DNA of 26,565 nt from Deinococcus indicus. Lineage in GTDB: Bacteria > Deinococcota > Deinococci > Deinococcales > Deinococcaceae. Every line of letters starts with the position of its first letter. The first letter of the stretch is position 1. This document shows, in pieces, positions 14,497 to 23,270 of this stretch. The DNA is taken from the NCBI RefSeq assembly GCF_002198095.1, contig NZ_NHMK01000013.1:1-26565 (forward strand), given 5' to 3'. The notes under the pieces are model-generated. The model was not told the DNA's origin and did no database searches. It saw nothing but the letters and a program-made list of their open reading frames with translations. The translations under genes and the position numbers were made by a program.

Positions 14497-15168
14497 ATGC
14501 CCACGGTCCTGATCGTCGACGACGACCCCGCCATCCTGGAAATCCTGCGCACCTACCTGAATGCCGAGGGCCACACGGTCCTGGAGGCGCGGACCGGCCC
14601 GGACGCCCGCGACCTGCTGGCCCGCGCGGACGTGGCCGTCCTCGACTGGATGCTGCCCGGCCTGTCCGGCGTGGAGCTCGCCCGCGACGCCCGCCGCGCC
14701 GGGCTGACCCTGCCGCTGCTGATGCTCACGGGGCGCGGCGAGGAGGAGGACAAACTACGCGGCCTGGACGGCGGCGTGGACGACTACGTGGTCAAGCCGT
14801 TCAGTCCGCGCGAGGTCACGGCCCGCGTCCGCGCGCTGCTGCGCCGCGCCGGCGTGCAGGCGGCCTTCAGTGTCGGGGAGCTGCACGTGGACCTGCGCGC
14901 CCGCGAGGTGCGGCTGGCCGGCGCGCGGGTGGACCTGTCGAAACTGGAGTTCGACCTGCTGACCACCATGGCGCAGCACGCGGGCATGGCTTGGTCCCGT
15001 GAGAGGCTGCTGGAGCGCGTGTGGGGCAGCGACTTCCCCGGCACCGAGCGGGTCGTGGACGTCCATATCACCAGCCTGCGCCGCAAGCTGCGCGACCCGC
15101 CGGACACGCCCCGCTTCATCGAGACGGTGCGGGGCGTCGGCTACCGCTTCCGCGAGGACGGCGACTGA
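14497..15168 (+). CDS. OmpR/PhoB-family response regulator
   Basis: 223 aa. The receiver domain has the acidic pair Asp8-Asp9, phospho-acceptor Asp50 (VLDWMLPG), Thr in MLTGRG and Lys in VVKPF. The C-terminal winged helix covers about 125-220, with the RVVDVHITSLRRKLRD recognition helix and the FIETVRGVGYRF wing. The ATG is preceded by GGAG at 14486-14489, 7 nt away. It follows the DUF305 gene by 74 bp and probably controls the divergent promoters between that gene and the kinase. Confidence 0.92.
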   Translation: MPTVLIVDDDPAILEILRTYLNAEGHTVLEARTGPDARDLLARADVAVLDWMLPGLSGVELARDARRAGLTLPLLMLTGRGEEEDKLRGLDGGVDDYVVKPFSPREVTARVRALLRRAGVQAAFSVGELHVDLRAREVRLAGARVDLSKLEFDLLTTMAQHAGMAWSRERLLERVWGSDFPGTERVVDVHITSLRRKLRDPPDTPRFIETVRGVGYRFREDGD

Positions 15169-15200
15169 TCCGGCAACCGGGGCGCGCCGGATCAGTCGCC
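15160..15200 (+). terminator. Perfect 14-bp inverted repeat at the end of the response regulator gene
   Basis: GGCGACTGATCCGG (15160-15173) pairs perfectly with CCGGATCAGTCGCC (15187-15200) across a 13-nt loop. The left arm contains the TGA stop. There is no T-tract, so it may act as a transcript-stabilising hairpin or a weak bidirectional terminator between convergent genes. Repeat copy C begins 4 bp later. Confidence 0.5.
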
Positions 15201-15203
15201 GTC

Positions 15204-15281
15204 ATACGGGCTCCGTTTCTTTCCTTCTCGCATCCGCTCGGATTGAACGGGCTTTGCAGCCCATTCAATCGGAGTCCGTAT
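15204..15281 (-). repeat. Dispersed intergenic repeat, copy C (internally deleted)
   Basis: 78 bp, same orientation as copy B. The left end is ATACGGGCT (one change) and the right end AGTCCGTAT. It keeps about 57 bp of the right half of copy B, including the GGGCTTTGCAGCCC hairpin, but lacks the middle. Confidence 0.7.
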
Positions 15282-15291
15282 CAGTGGACGG

Positions 15292-16359
15292 TCAGTCGGC
15301 GGCCTGTTCCTGCTCGGCGCGGAAGGCGGCCATGTCGATCACGAAGCGGTACTTCACGTCGTTCTTCAGCATGCGCTCGTAGGCGGCGTTGATGTCCTGC
15401 ATGCGGATCAGCTCGATGTCGGCGGTGATGCCGTGCTCGGCGCAGAAGTCCAGCATCTGCTGCGTCTCGGCGATCCCGCCGATGTTGCTGCCGGCCACGC
15501 TGCGGCGCTGCACGACCAGCGGCACGCCGCTGAGCCCCACCGGTTCCAGGGCGCCCACGATGACCAGCTGCCCGTCGCGTTTCAGGGTGGCGAGGTACGG
15601 GTTCAGGTCGTGCCCGCTGGGAACGGTGCTGATGATGAAGTCGAAGCTGCTGCGCGCGGCCTTCATGGCGGCCCGGTCGGTGCTGAACACCACGTGGTGC
15701 GCGCCGAGGCGCAGGGCGTCGTCGGCCTTGCCCTGCGAGGTCGTGAACAGCGTCACGTCCGCCCCCATGGCGACCGCCAGCTTGATGCCCATGTGGCCCA
15801 GTCCGCCCAGCCCGACGATGGCGACCCGGTGGCCGCGGCCGATCTTCCAGTGGTTCAGCGGCGAGAACATGGTGATCCCGGCGCACAGCAGCGGCGCCAC
15901 CCCCGGCAGGTCCAGCGTTTCGGGGACGCGCACCACGAAGCCCTCGGTCACGACGATGGCGGTGGAGTACCCGCCGTGCGTGGGGGCCTGCGTGTCGCGC
16001 TCGCGGGAGTTGTACGTCCAGGTGGCGCCGTTCTCGCAGTACTGTTCGAGGCCCTCGGCGCAGGACTCGCAGTGCTGGCAGGAGTCCACCATGCAGCCCA
16101 CCCCGGCGAGGTCCCCGACGCGCAGGCGCGTGACCTGCTCACCGACCGCCGTGACGCGCCCGACGATCTCGTGGCCCGGCACCAGCGGGTAGAGGCTGGG
16201 ACCCCACTCGCTGCGCGCCTGATGCAGGTCGGAGTGGCACACGCCGCTGTACAGGATCTCGATCATGACGTCGGTGGGGCGCAGTGCGCGCCGCTCGACG
16301 GTGTGGGGTTGCAGCGGCGAGGTGGCGTCGGGGGCGGCGTAGGCGTGGACTGTGGTCAT
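15292..16359 (-). CDS. Zinc-dependent NAD(P) alcohol dehydrogenase, YahK/cinnamyl-alcohol type
   Basis: 355 aa. Catalytic zinc ligands: Cys41 (SGVCHSDLH) and His63-Glu64 (PGHEIVG). Structural zinc ligands: Cys94, Cys97, Cys100 and Cys108. Rossmann motif VGLGGLGHMG. Best matches the broad-specificity aldehyde reductase group, which reduces aldehydes with NADPH in the cytosol. ATG 16359 is preceded by AGGAGG with a 5-nt gap; the open frame continues upstream without a better start. It converges with the response regulator gene and diverges from the GGDEF gene. Confidence 0.9.
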   Translation of the reverse strand: MTTVHAYAAPDATSPLQPHTVERRALRPTDVMIEILYSGVCHSDLHQARSEWGPSLYPLVPGHEIVGRVTAVGEQVTRLRVGDLAGVGCMVDSCQHCESCAEGLEQYCENGATWTYNSRERDTQAPTHGGYSTAIVVTEGFVVRVPETLDLPGVAPLLCAGITMFSPLNHWKIGRGHRVAIVGLGGLGHMGIKLAVAMGADVTLFTTSQGKADDALRLGAHHVVFSTDRAAMKAARSSFDFIISTVPSGHDLNPYLATLKRDGQLVIVGALEPVGLSGVPLVVQRRSVAGSNIGGIAETQQMLDFCAEHGITADIELIRMQDINAAYERMLKNDVKYRFVIDMAAFRAEQEQAAD

Positions 16360-16429
16360 GGGGACCTCCTGGCTGGGAGCTGGGGCTGGTGAGTGGGGGA
16401 GGGGAGGGGCGGTCGCGGCGATGCCCGGA

Positions 16430-16455
16430 AGGCTACGGCCGCCCGCGCGCGTCAA
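16430..16455 (-). promoter_or_regulatory. Possible promoter of the alcohol dehydrogenase gene
   Basis: Minus strand TTGACG (16450-16455) and TAGCCT (16430-16435). The 14-bp spacer is short, so an alternative -10 may be used. Confidence 0.3.
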
Positions 16456-16481
16456 ATCCTGTCCGGAGCACAATGGGCCGC

Positions 16482-16511
16482 GTGACTGCCGGGCGCGGCC
16501 GCCTTTAGGCT
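16482..16511 (+). promoter_or_regulatory. Promoter of the diguanylate cyclase gene
   Basis: GTGACT (16482-16487), 18-bp spacer, TAGGCT (16506-16511), then 8 nt to the GTG at 16520, again suggesting a leaderless transcript. Confidence 0.45.
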
Positions 16512-16519
16512 CACGCGCC

Positions 16520-18190
16520 GTGAGGCCGCTGTATGACCCGCTGTTCATACTGGGAAGCGTGACGTTCTCTGACAGGCGAACCGATTCCGACCGGCGGGCC
16601 GAGGGAGCCTGGGCCGCGCGGTTCACGGATCCGGCCGGCGCGGGCGCCTGGGTGCAGGCGTCGCTGCCGGACCCGGCGCTGCGGCCCTGCGCGCAGGTCG
16701 TGCTTGCCTTCCTGCGGTGGCGGGCCGGTGAGCTGGTCAGCGCCCTCGATCAGGTCATGCAGGCCGAGGCCACGCTGCGGGAACGCGGGAACGAACGCTG
16801 GCTGGCCCGCGCCCTGAGCATGCTGGCCGTGCTGGCCGGCGAGAGCGGACAGGCGGAACGGGCGCTGCGCCTGCTGCAGGAACAGCTGGAACTCGTGCGC
16901 CGCCTCGGGGACGTGGAGATGCAGGCCTCGGCGTACAACGATTTCGGCGTGCAGATCGGCTGGGACGACCCGGAACGCGCCCTGACGTACTACCAGCGGG
17001 CCTTCGACCTGCTCGAGGAGCAGGGAGTGCCGGGCGGCGCGTCCCCGTACCCCGGCATTCACGGCATCGCGGCGCTGAACATCGCCGAGATTCACCTGCT
17101 GCGCGGCCGGGACGCGGCGGGCGAGGCCATGACCGACCGTGGCGGCGACCTGCTGGAACAGGCGCGCGCCTGGACGTTCTGGCCGGGGTACGTGACGCTG
17201 CGCGTGAAACTCCTGAGCCGCCAGGGCCGCCTGGACGACGCGCGGGAGCTCATCCGGGACGCCTTCGCCCGGCTGGGTGAACCGCCCCGTCCGGACGGAC
17301 CGGCCGGCCCACCGCTCACCGAGCCGGCGCAACTGCTGCACGCCGCCGCCGCGCACCTGGAATTCGAGGCGGGCGACCCCCGGCGGGCGCTGGAATGGCT
17401 GGGCGGCCTGGAGGACTGGCCGAACGTCCGGCCCGAACTGCTGCCGGAATTCCTGGACCTGCGCGCCCGGATCGAGGCGGCGGGCGGGGACCACGCCGCC
17501 GCGTACCGCACGGCGCGGCAACTGCTGGCCGTCACGGAGGCCCGGCACGCCGCCGAACGCGACACGCAGATCAAGCAGCTGGAGGTCCTGCACCGCACGG
17601 AACTGGCCGTGCAGCAGTCGCACGAGGCGCAGCGGGCCGCGCAGCATCTGCGCGAACACCTGCGCGAACTCCAGGCGCTGCGCGGACAGCTGGAGAAACT
17701 CAGCAGCACCGACGACCTGACCGGCCTGGGCAACCGCCGGCAGTTCGAGCAGCACCGCGCGCAACTGGAGGCCGGTGACGCCGTCCTGCTGATCGACATC
17801 GACCACTTCAAGCGCGTGAACGACACCTACGGGCACGCGGCGGGCGACGTGACGTTACAGGTCGTGGCCCGCCGCGTGCGGAGCGCGCTGCGCCGCAGCG
17901 ACCGCGCCTACCGTCACGGCGGCGAGGAATTCACGGTGCTGCTGCGCGGCGTGGGCGAGACCTTCCTGCTGGAAGTCAGCGAACGCATCCGGCAGGCGGT
18001 GTCGGCCGGGCCGGTGCCGGGCCCCGACGTGACGGTCACGGTCAGTATCGGCGCGGCCATCCTGACCGGCGTGAACGACGCCGGCGCCCTGGAACGCGCC
18101 GACCGGGCGCTGTACCGCGCCAAGCAGCAGGGCAGGGACCGGACCTGCCTGGCGCGGCCGGAGGACGCCGCAGGCCCGGTGCCCGGCTGA
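16520..18190 (+). CDS. TPR-repeat diguanylate cyclase (GGDEF)
   Basis: 556 aa. Residues of about 20-370 form tetratricopeptide-like helical repeats (NERWLARALSMLAVLAGESGQAERAL, AYNDFGVQIGWDDPERALTYYQRAF). A coiled coil of about 50 residues follows (HEAQRAAQHLREHLRELQALRGQLEKL), then a GGDEF domain. The active site is GGEEF (467-471), the metal-binding LLIDIDHFKRVNDTYGH is intact, and the RRSD five residues upstream is a product-inhibition (RxxD) site. It should make cyclic di-GMP from two GTP in the cytosol, with the TPR part as a protein or ligand sensor. The start could be GTG 16520 or GTG 16559; the former has the better promoter. Confidence 0.87.
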   Translation: MRPLYDPLFILGSVTFSDRRTDSDRRAEGAWAARFTDPAGAGAWVQASLPDPALRPCAQVVLAFLRWRAGELVSALDQVMQAEATLRERGNERWLARALSMLAVLAGESGQAERALRLLQEQLELVRRLGDVEMQASAYNDFGVQIGWDDPERALTYYQRAFDLLEEQGVPGGASPYPGIHGIAALNIAEIHLLRGRDAAGEAMTDRGGDLLEQARAWTFWPGYVTLRVKLLSRQGRLDDARELIRDAFARLGEPPRPDGPAGPPLTEPAQLLHAAAAHLEFEAGDPRRALEWLGGLEDWPNVRPELLPEFLDLRARIEAAGGDHAAAYRTARQLLAVTEARHAAERDTQIKQLEVLHRTELAVQQSHEAQRAAQHLREHLRELQALRGQLEKLSSTDDLTGLGNRRQFEQHRAQLEAGDAVLLIDIDHFKRVNDTYGHAAGDVTLQVVARRVRSALRRSDRAYRHGGEEFTVLLRGVGETFLLEVSERIRQAVSAGPVPGPDVTVTVSIGAAILTGVNDAGALERADRALYRAKQQGRDRTCLARPEDAAGPVPG

Positions 18191-18205
18191 GGCCCGCCCG
18201 CGCCG

Positions 18206-19126
18206 TTATGCCTGGGCGCGCAGCAGGGCGCGGAGTTTCTCGGTGTCCTCGTGGAAGCCGCGGATGCCCTCGGCGAGCTTCTCGTTCGCCATGGGGTTGG
18301 CGGCCAGCGCCCAGCGGAAGTCGGCCTCGGTCAGGGTGGGCTCGGTGGCGGTGGCGGGCACGGGCGTCAGGGCCCGCTCCAGCGGGGCCGTGTCGGCGGC
18401 CAGTTCGCCCAGCAGGGCGGGGCTGACGGTCAGGCGGTCGCAGCCGGCCAGCGCGCGGACCTGCGCGGCGCTGCGGAACGACGCGCCCATCACCACGGTG
18501 GGGTAGCCGTGCGTCTTGAAGTGACGGTAGATGCCGCGCACGCTCTGCACGCCGGGATCCTGGTCGGGGGCGTAGTCGGCGGTGCCGGTGTGCTTCTTGT
18601 ACCAGTCGGTGATGCGGCCCACGAACGGCGAGATCAGGTACGCGCCGGCCTGCGCGGCGGCCACGGCCTGCTCCTGCGAGAACACCAGGGTCAGGTTGCA
18701 GCGGATGCCCTCGGCTTCCAGGATGCGCGCGGCCTGCACGCCCTCCCAGGTGGTCGCCAGTTTGATCAGGATGCGCTCGCGGCCCACGCCCTGCTCGGCG
18801 TACAGCGCGATCAGGTGCCGGGCCTTGTGCACCATGGCGTCCGCGTCGAAGGACAGGCGGGCGTCCACCTCGGTGCTGACGTATCCGGGCACCAGCCGGG
18901 TCAGTTCCGTGCCGATCCGCACGGTCAGCTGGTCGATGGCAGCCTCCACGTCGCCCAGCGCGCGGGCCTCGTCGAGCAGGTGCGCGTAGCCGCTCAGGCC
19001 CGCCGCTTTCAGGATCAGCGAGGGGTTGGTCGTGCAGTCCTGCGGCTGGTACTGACGGATGGCTTCCAGGTCGCCAGTATCGGCGACGACGACGGTCATC
19101 TGCTTGAGCTGTTCGAGTGCGTTCAT
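18206..19126 (-). CDS. tal: Transaldolase
   Basis: 306 aa, TalB-like. Schiff-base Lys122 in ILIKLATTWEG; other conserved stretches are DCTTNPSLILKA, CNLTLVFSQEQA and SPFVGRITDW. It transfers a dihydroxyacetone unit between sedoheptulose-7-phosphate and glyceraldehyde-3-phosphate in the pentose phosphate pathway, which also supplies NADPH and ribose. ATG 19126 is preceded by GGAGG. It converges with the GGDEF gene (15-bp gap). Confidence 0.95.
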   Translation of the reverse strand: MNALEQLKQMTVVVADTGDLEAIRQYQPQDCTTNPSLILKAAGLSGYAHLLDEARALGDVEAAIDQLTVRIGTELTRLVPGYVSTEVDARLSFDADAMVHKARHLIALYAEQGVGRERILIKLATTWEGVQAARILEAEGIRCNLTLVFSQEQAVAAAQAGAYLISPFVGRITDWYKKHTGTADYAPDQDPGVQSVRGIYRHFKTHGYPTVVMGASFRSAAQVRALAGCDRLTVSPALLGELAADTAPLERALTPVPATATEPTLTEADFRWALAANPMANEKLAEGIRGFHEDTEKLRALLRAQA

Positions 19127-19225
19127 GGGGTCCTCCGGTGAAGGTGCAGGCCGCGCGGGCCGGTCAGGGGGGATGCGGGATGAGGGCCGGCGCAGGTCTT
19201 GCGCGCCGGTTTGACGTTCGCCCGT

Positions 19226-19253
19226 ACCATACGCTCCCGGCGGCGGGCGTCAA
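19226..19253 (-). promoter_or_regulatory. tal promoter
   Basis: Minus strand TTGACG (19248-19253), 16-bp spacer, TATGGT (19226-19231), about 100 nt upstream of the tal start. Apart from this and the opposite DUF808 promoter, nothing else is seen in the 309-bp gap 19127-19435. Confidence 0.55.
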
Positions 19254-19341
19254 CCGGTTCATGCAGACTTCTGGTGCTGTTCGCTGGGGTTCTGTTCGGG
19301 CGCCGGGCGGCGGTTCTCAAGAAAACCCATGGATTCCCCGG

Positions 19342-19370
19342 TGACGCCGGCCGGGCCGGGTTGCTACCCT
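19342..19370 (+). promoter_or_regulatory. Promoter of the DUF808 gene
   Basis: GTGACG (19342-19347), 17-bp spacer, TACCCT (19365-19370), giving a leader of about 60 nt before GTG 19436. Confidence 0.45.
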
Positions 19371-19435
19371 GCATCTCAGATGCCAGCTTCCTTTCCTTCC
19401 CTGTCTGCCTGCCTGTCTCCCCGCCGGATGTCCGC

Positions 19436-20377
19436 GTGAGCGGCGGTCTGGTCGCCCTGCTCGACGACGTGGCCGCCATCGCGCGCCTCGCGGCGGCGTC
19501 CATCGACGATATCGGCGCGGCGGCCAGCCGGGCCGGCGTGAAGGCCATCGGGGTGGTCGTGGACGACGCGGCCGTCACGCCCCGTTATGTCACGGGGTTC
19601 ACGCCGGACCGTGAACTGCCGATCATCTGGCGGATCGCGCGGGGTTCGCTGCGGAACAAGGTCGTGTTCATCCTGCCGGCGGCGCTGCTGCTCAGTCAGT
19701 TCCTGCCGTGGTCCCTGACGCCGATCCTGATGGTCGGCGGCGCGTACCTGTGCTTCGAGGGAGCCGAGAAGGTCTACGAGGCCCTGCACCCGCACGACCA
19801 CGCCGCCGACGCCGAGGCCGCCGCACTGAGCGGTCCGGAACACGAGCAGAAGATGGTGTCCGGCGCGATCCGCACGGACTTCATCCTGTCGGCCGAGATC
19901 ATGGCGATCTCACTGGCCGAGGTGGCGAACGAACCCTTCGTGTCGCGCGCCCTGATCCTGGTGGTCGTCGCGCTCGTTATCACGGCGCTGGTGTACGGCG
20001 TGGTCGGCATCATCGTGAAGATGGACGACCTGGGCCTGCGACTGGCCCGCAGCGGTTCCGGCGCGGCGCGCACCTTCGGGCGGGGCCTCGTGAAGGGCAT
20101 GCCGGTCGTGATGGGCGCCCTGTCGGTGATCGGGACGGCCGCGATGCTGTGGGTGGGCGGCCATATTCTGCTCGACGGCCTGGACAAACTGGGTGTGGGC
20201 GGCCCCGCGCACCTGCTGCACGACTGGGCGGTGGCGGCCGGGAACGCCCTGCCGGCCCTACACAGCCTGATCGAGTGGCTGGTCGAGACGCTGGGATCGG
20301 CGGTGGTGGGTCTGGTCGTGGGCGGCCTGATCGTGGCGCTGCTGCACCTGCTGCCGAACCGGAAGGCCGCCCACTGA
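19436..20377 (+). CDS. DUF808 (YedI-like) inner-membrane protein
   Basis: 313 aa from GTG 19436. The family N-terminus SGGLVALLDDVAAIARLAAASIDDIG and KAIGVVVDDAAVTPRYVTGF is clear, and there are about five membrane segments (VVFILPAALLLSQFLPW, ILMVGGAYLCFEG, ALILVVVALVITALVYGVVG, GMPVVMGALSVIGTAAMLWVGGHI, AVVGLVVGGLIVALLHLL). Function is unknown. The start was set by family length, since the frame runs on upstream; there is no strong ribosome site. Confidence 0.85.
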   Translation: MSGGLVALLDDVAAIARLAAASIDDIGAAASRAGVKAIGVVVDDAAVTPRYVTGFTPDRELPIIWRIARGSLRNKVVFILPAALLLSQFLPWSLTPILMVGGAYLCFEGAEKVYEALHPHDHAADAEAAALSGPEHEQKMVSGAIRTDFILSAEIMAISLAEVANEPFVSRALILVVVALVITALVYGVVGIIVKMDDLGLRLARSGSGAARTFGRGLVKGMPVVMGALSVIGTAAMLWVGGHILLDGLDKLGVGGPAHLLHDWAVAAGNALPALHSLIEWLVETLGSAVVGLVVGGLIVALLHLLPNRKAAH

Positions 20378-20403
20378 CAGGGGCGCCCGACGTTCGGACC
20401 ACA

Positions 20404-20434
20404 GGGCGCGGACGTGCAGAGACACGCCGCGCCC
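20404..20434 (+). terminator. Hairpin after the DUF808 gene
   Basis: GGGCGCGG-A-CGTG pairs with CACG-CCGCGCCC (one bulged A, 6-nt loop), a very stable 12-bp stem 26 bp after the stop and upstream of the ssrA promoter. The trailing T-run is weak. Confidence 0.45.
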
Positions 20435-20435
20435 G

Positions 20436-20464
20436 TGGACGTTTCAGTGTGTCTGTGGTATGCT
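20436..20464 (+). promoter_or_regulatory. ssrA promoter
   Basis: TGGACG (20436-20441), 17-bp spacer, TATGCT (20459-20464), about 14 nt before the mature 5' end. Confidence 0.5.
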
Positions 20465-20477
20465 GAGCGTCCCATCT

Positions 20478-20834
20478 GGGGATGACCCGGTTTCGACGGG
20501 GATCGCTGAGCGGGACGTTGCGAGCCGAGGATGACCGTGGGCCTCGTTAATCATCGGTCAAAGCCTTTAACTGGCAACAACAACAGCACCACCTACGCCT
20601 TCGCTGCTTAAGCGAAGCAGTGACCAGGAAGCCCGGCCATTGGCGTCCTGCGAACTTCCAAAAGATGGCTAGCCTGAGCCGACGCTTCTGAGCACGGGCG
20701 AAATTTAAGAAGCTGGGGTTGAAAGCAGCGTGTCCCTGCGCGACTGATACCTGAGATCTAAATCATGGACTACGCTCGTAGAGACCAACGCAATGGGTCT
20801 TCGGACGGCGGTTCGACTCCGCCCATCTCCACCA
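20478..20834 (+). ncRNA. ssrA: tmRNA (SsrA)
   Basis: Transfer-messenger RNA that rescues stalled ribosomes together with SmpB. The 5' end GGGGATGACC pairs with CATCTCC before the encoded ACCA (20831-20834), making the acceptor stem with one G-U pair. The T-arm GGTTCGACTCC and the 5' GGTTTCGACGGGG block are typical. The tag reading frame is at 20573-20611 and gives GNNNSTTYAFAA then TAA, to which the alanine charged on tmRNA is added. The hairpin TTCGCTGCTTAAGCGAA right at the tag stop is the usual post-tag helix. About 357 nt, normal length. Confidence 0.95.
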
Positions 20835-20840
20835 CAGATC

Positions 20841-20869
20841 AGCGCCCCAGCAACTGAGGCTGGGGCGCT
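20841..20869 (+). terminator. ssrA terminator
   Basis: AGCGCCCCAGC (20841-20851), 7-nt loop, GCTGGGGCGCT (20859-20869): a perfect 11-bp stem 6 nt after the tmRNA ACCA. It may also serve the convergent sulfur operon. Confidence 0.8.
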
Positions 20870-20895
20870 GTTCATGTCTGCCGGCGCGGGGCGGA

Positions 20896-21359
<464 letters not shown>

Positions 21360-21363
<4 letters not shown>

Positions 21364-21935
21364 CGGATCACCGCCATGAACGCAGGCAGCAGCAGGTTGG
21401 CGCTCAGGATGCCGCCCGCGAAGAAGGATACGGTGGCGATCAGGCTGGGGAGTTGCAGGGTACTCAGGCCCGTGATGGCGTGACCGCTGGTGCAGCCGCC
21501 GCCGTAGCGGGTGCCGAAGCCTACCAGCAGGCCCGAGACGCCCAGCAGCAGCCACACGCCGGGGTTGCTCAGGTCGGTCAGTTCGGCCGGGACCAGTCCG
21601 GGGCGGACCTGCACGCCGAGTTCCTGCACGGACGCCGCGCCGGCCGCGCTCAGGCGGGTGGGTTCCGGGTCGGCGAGCAGCAGTCCGGCCAGCGTGCCGC
21701 CCAGGATCAGCCCGGCGGCGAACAGCAGGTTCCAGCTCTGGGCGCGCCAGTTGTACCGGAAGAAGCCGGGTTTGACCGCGTCGGGCAGCAGGATCGCGCA
21801 GGCGTGGCGCAGGTTCGAGGAGATCCCGAAGGCGCGGTTGCCGATCAGCAGCAGCAGCGGCACGGTCAGGCCGATCAGGGGGCCACCGACCCACCAGGGC
21901 CAGGGAGAGCGGAGCAGGTCGAGCAGTTCAGTCAT
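21360..21935 (-). CDS. YeeE/YedE-family sulfur transporter, N-terminal half protein
   Basis: 191 aa, about five membrane segments, with the cysteine motif [12 protein letters not shown] and a preceding [12 protein letters not shown] typical of the first YeeE repeat. Pairs with the following gene. ATG 21935 is preceded by GAGG at about 8 nt. Repeat copy D separates it from the upstream TauE/SafE gene, so it is either read through or has its own promoter in the repeat. Confidence 0.85.
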
Positions 21936-21946
21936 GGGGGAACCTC

Positions 21947-22083
21947 ATACGGACTCCGATTGAATGGGCTGCACAGCCCGTTCGATCCGAGCGAAGCGAG
22001 TGGGAGCGGGGGGGGTTCCGGATGTGGAGCCGGCAGGGGCGGTGAAGTTCCGGATTGTTGGCGAAACAAACGGCAGTCCGTAT
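21947..22083 (+). repeat. Dispersed intergenic repeat, copy D
   Basis: 137 bp with intact ATACGGACT and AGTCCGTAT ends, in the same orientation as copy A. It contains GGGCTGCACAGCCC, equivalent to the hairpin in copies B and C. It sits between two same-strand genes of the sulfur cluster. Confidence 0.75.
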
Positions 22084-22161
22084 CAGATAAGGAGCCCGGC
22101 GGGGTCACGGGGAAACCCGGCCGGGCGGGGGAGAGGGGAGGGGCAGACGGGCGGGCGTGGG

Positions 22162-22956
22162 TCAGGGCGCGCGGCCTTCCACGGCGGGTGGTGGATTCAG
22201 GACCCTCGGGACGTTCGTGGCCAGGACGTACAGGCCCATCACGACCAGGAAGGACGCGAAGCCGCGTTTCAGGGCGTCGTTCGAGACGCTCTTGCCCAGG
22301 CGGGCGCCCAGGAAACTCCCGGCGACGCCGATGAGGGTGAAGATCAGGATCAGGTTCCAGTGCACCGCGAGGTTCTGCTCGTGCAGGACATGCACGTACT
22401 TGTAGAACCCGGCAAAACTCTTGGCAGCGATGATCAGCAGGCTGGTCCCCACAGCGAGGCTCATGGGCAGGCCGCCCAGCAGTACCAGCGCCGGGATGAT
22501 CAGGAAGCCGCCGCCCACGCCGACCAGTCCGGTCAGGACGCCCACGCCCAGGCCCTCGGCGGCGATCTTCAGCGGCGAGCGGGCGTGCGCCGGTCCCGCG
22601 CCCGCCCTGGCCGGGCGGAACATCATGACCGACGCCAGCAGCATCACGCCCGCGAACAGCAGCAGCTGCGCGACGCCGCTCAGGTGCACGCTCAGGGCGG
22701 CGCCCAGGTACGTGCCGGTCACGCCGGGCACCCCGAAGTACGCCACGCTGCGCCAGTCGATCTGGCGTTTCAGGGCGTAGGGAATCGCGCCGAACAGGCT
22801 GATGCCGCCCACGATGGCGAGGCTCTCGGCGATGGCGAGCTTCTCGGGTTCACCCACGAGGTACACCAGGACCGGCACGGTCAGGATGCTGCCGCCCGAG
22901 CCGAGCAGGCCGAGGCTCAGGCCGATCAGGGCCGCGCCGATCCACGCGAGAATCAC
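22162..22956 (-). CDS. TauE/SafE-family sulfite or organosulfonate permease
   Basis: 264 aa, about eight membrane helices in two repeats: [24 protein letters not shown] and [27 protein letters not shown] are the two signature segments. The family exports or imports sulfite, sulfoacetate or related anions. In persulfide operons it is thought to export sulfite made by the dioxygenase. GTG start overlapping the rhodanese stop (GTGA). Confidence 0.88.
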   Translation of the reverse strand: MILAWIGAALIGLSLGLLGSGGSILTVPVLVYLVGEPEKLAIAESLAIVGGISLFGAIPYALKRQIDWRSVAYFGVPGVTGTYLGAALSVHLSGVAQLLLFAGVMLLASVMMFRPARAGAGPAHARSPLKIAAEGLGVGVLTGLVGVGGGFLIIPALVLLGGLPMSLAVGTSLLIIAAKSFAGFYKYVHVLHEQNLAVHWNLILIFTLIGVAGSFLGARLGKSVSNDALKRGFASFLVVMGLYVLATNVPRVLNPPPAVEGRAP

Positions 22957-23270
22957 GGGTGGTCGCCGGCCGTCAGGGGCCGGCCCTCACGCTGCCAGCC
23001 GGCGGTGCCGCCCATCAGGTTCATCAGGCCGGGGCGGCCCAGGGTGCTCAGGTACCCGGCCGCCTGCGAGGAGCGGTTGCCGCTGGCGCAGATCAGGACC
23101 GCGCCGCCGGGCACCTCGGTTTCGCGGCCCTGAAGTTCGGACAGGGGGATGTTGATCGCGCCGGGCACGTGACCCTGGGTGTACTCGTCGGGTTCACGCA
23201 CGTCGATCAGGGCGGCGCCTGCGCGGCGCTGCGCGTCCAGTTCGTTCGGGAAGAGGTCGGTGTAGGTCAT
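22953..23270 (-). CDS. Single-domain rhodanese (sulfurtransferase)
   Basis: 105 aa. Active-site Cys61 in CASGNRS; family motifs [26 protein letters not shown] and [13 protein letters not shown]. It moves sulfane sulfur between thiosulfate, glutathione or other thiols and would feed or drain the persulfide pool. ATG 23270 has AAGGA 8 nt upstream; GTG 23273 is possible. The 136-bp gap before the dioxygenase gene holds no clear feature. Confidence 0.9.
   Translation of the reverse strand: MTYTDLFPNELDAQRRAGAALIDVREPDEYTQGHVPGAINIPLSELQGRETEVPGGAVLICASGNRSSQAAGYLSTLGRPGLMNLMGGTAGWQREGRPLTAGDHP

Noticed and set aside
12441..15281. CRISPR array from the repeated sequences
   Set aside because: Repeats are far apart, differ in length and orientation, and no cas gene is present.
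20800..20834. A separate tRNA gene suggested by the T-arm and CCA end
   Set aside because: It is the 3' domain of tmRNA and pairs with the 5' end at 20478.
20478..20895. An integration (att) site at the tmRNA 3' end
   Set aside because: No integrase gene or duplicated 3' end was seen in the window.
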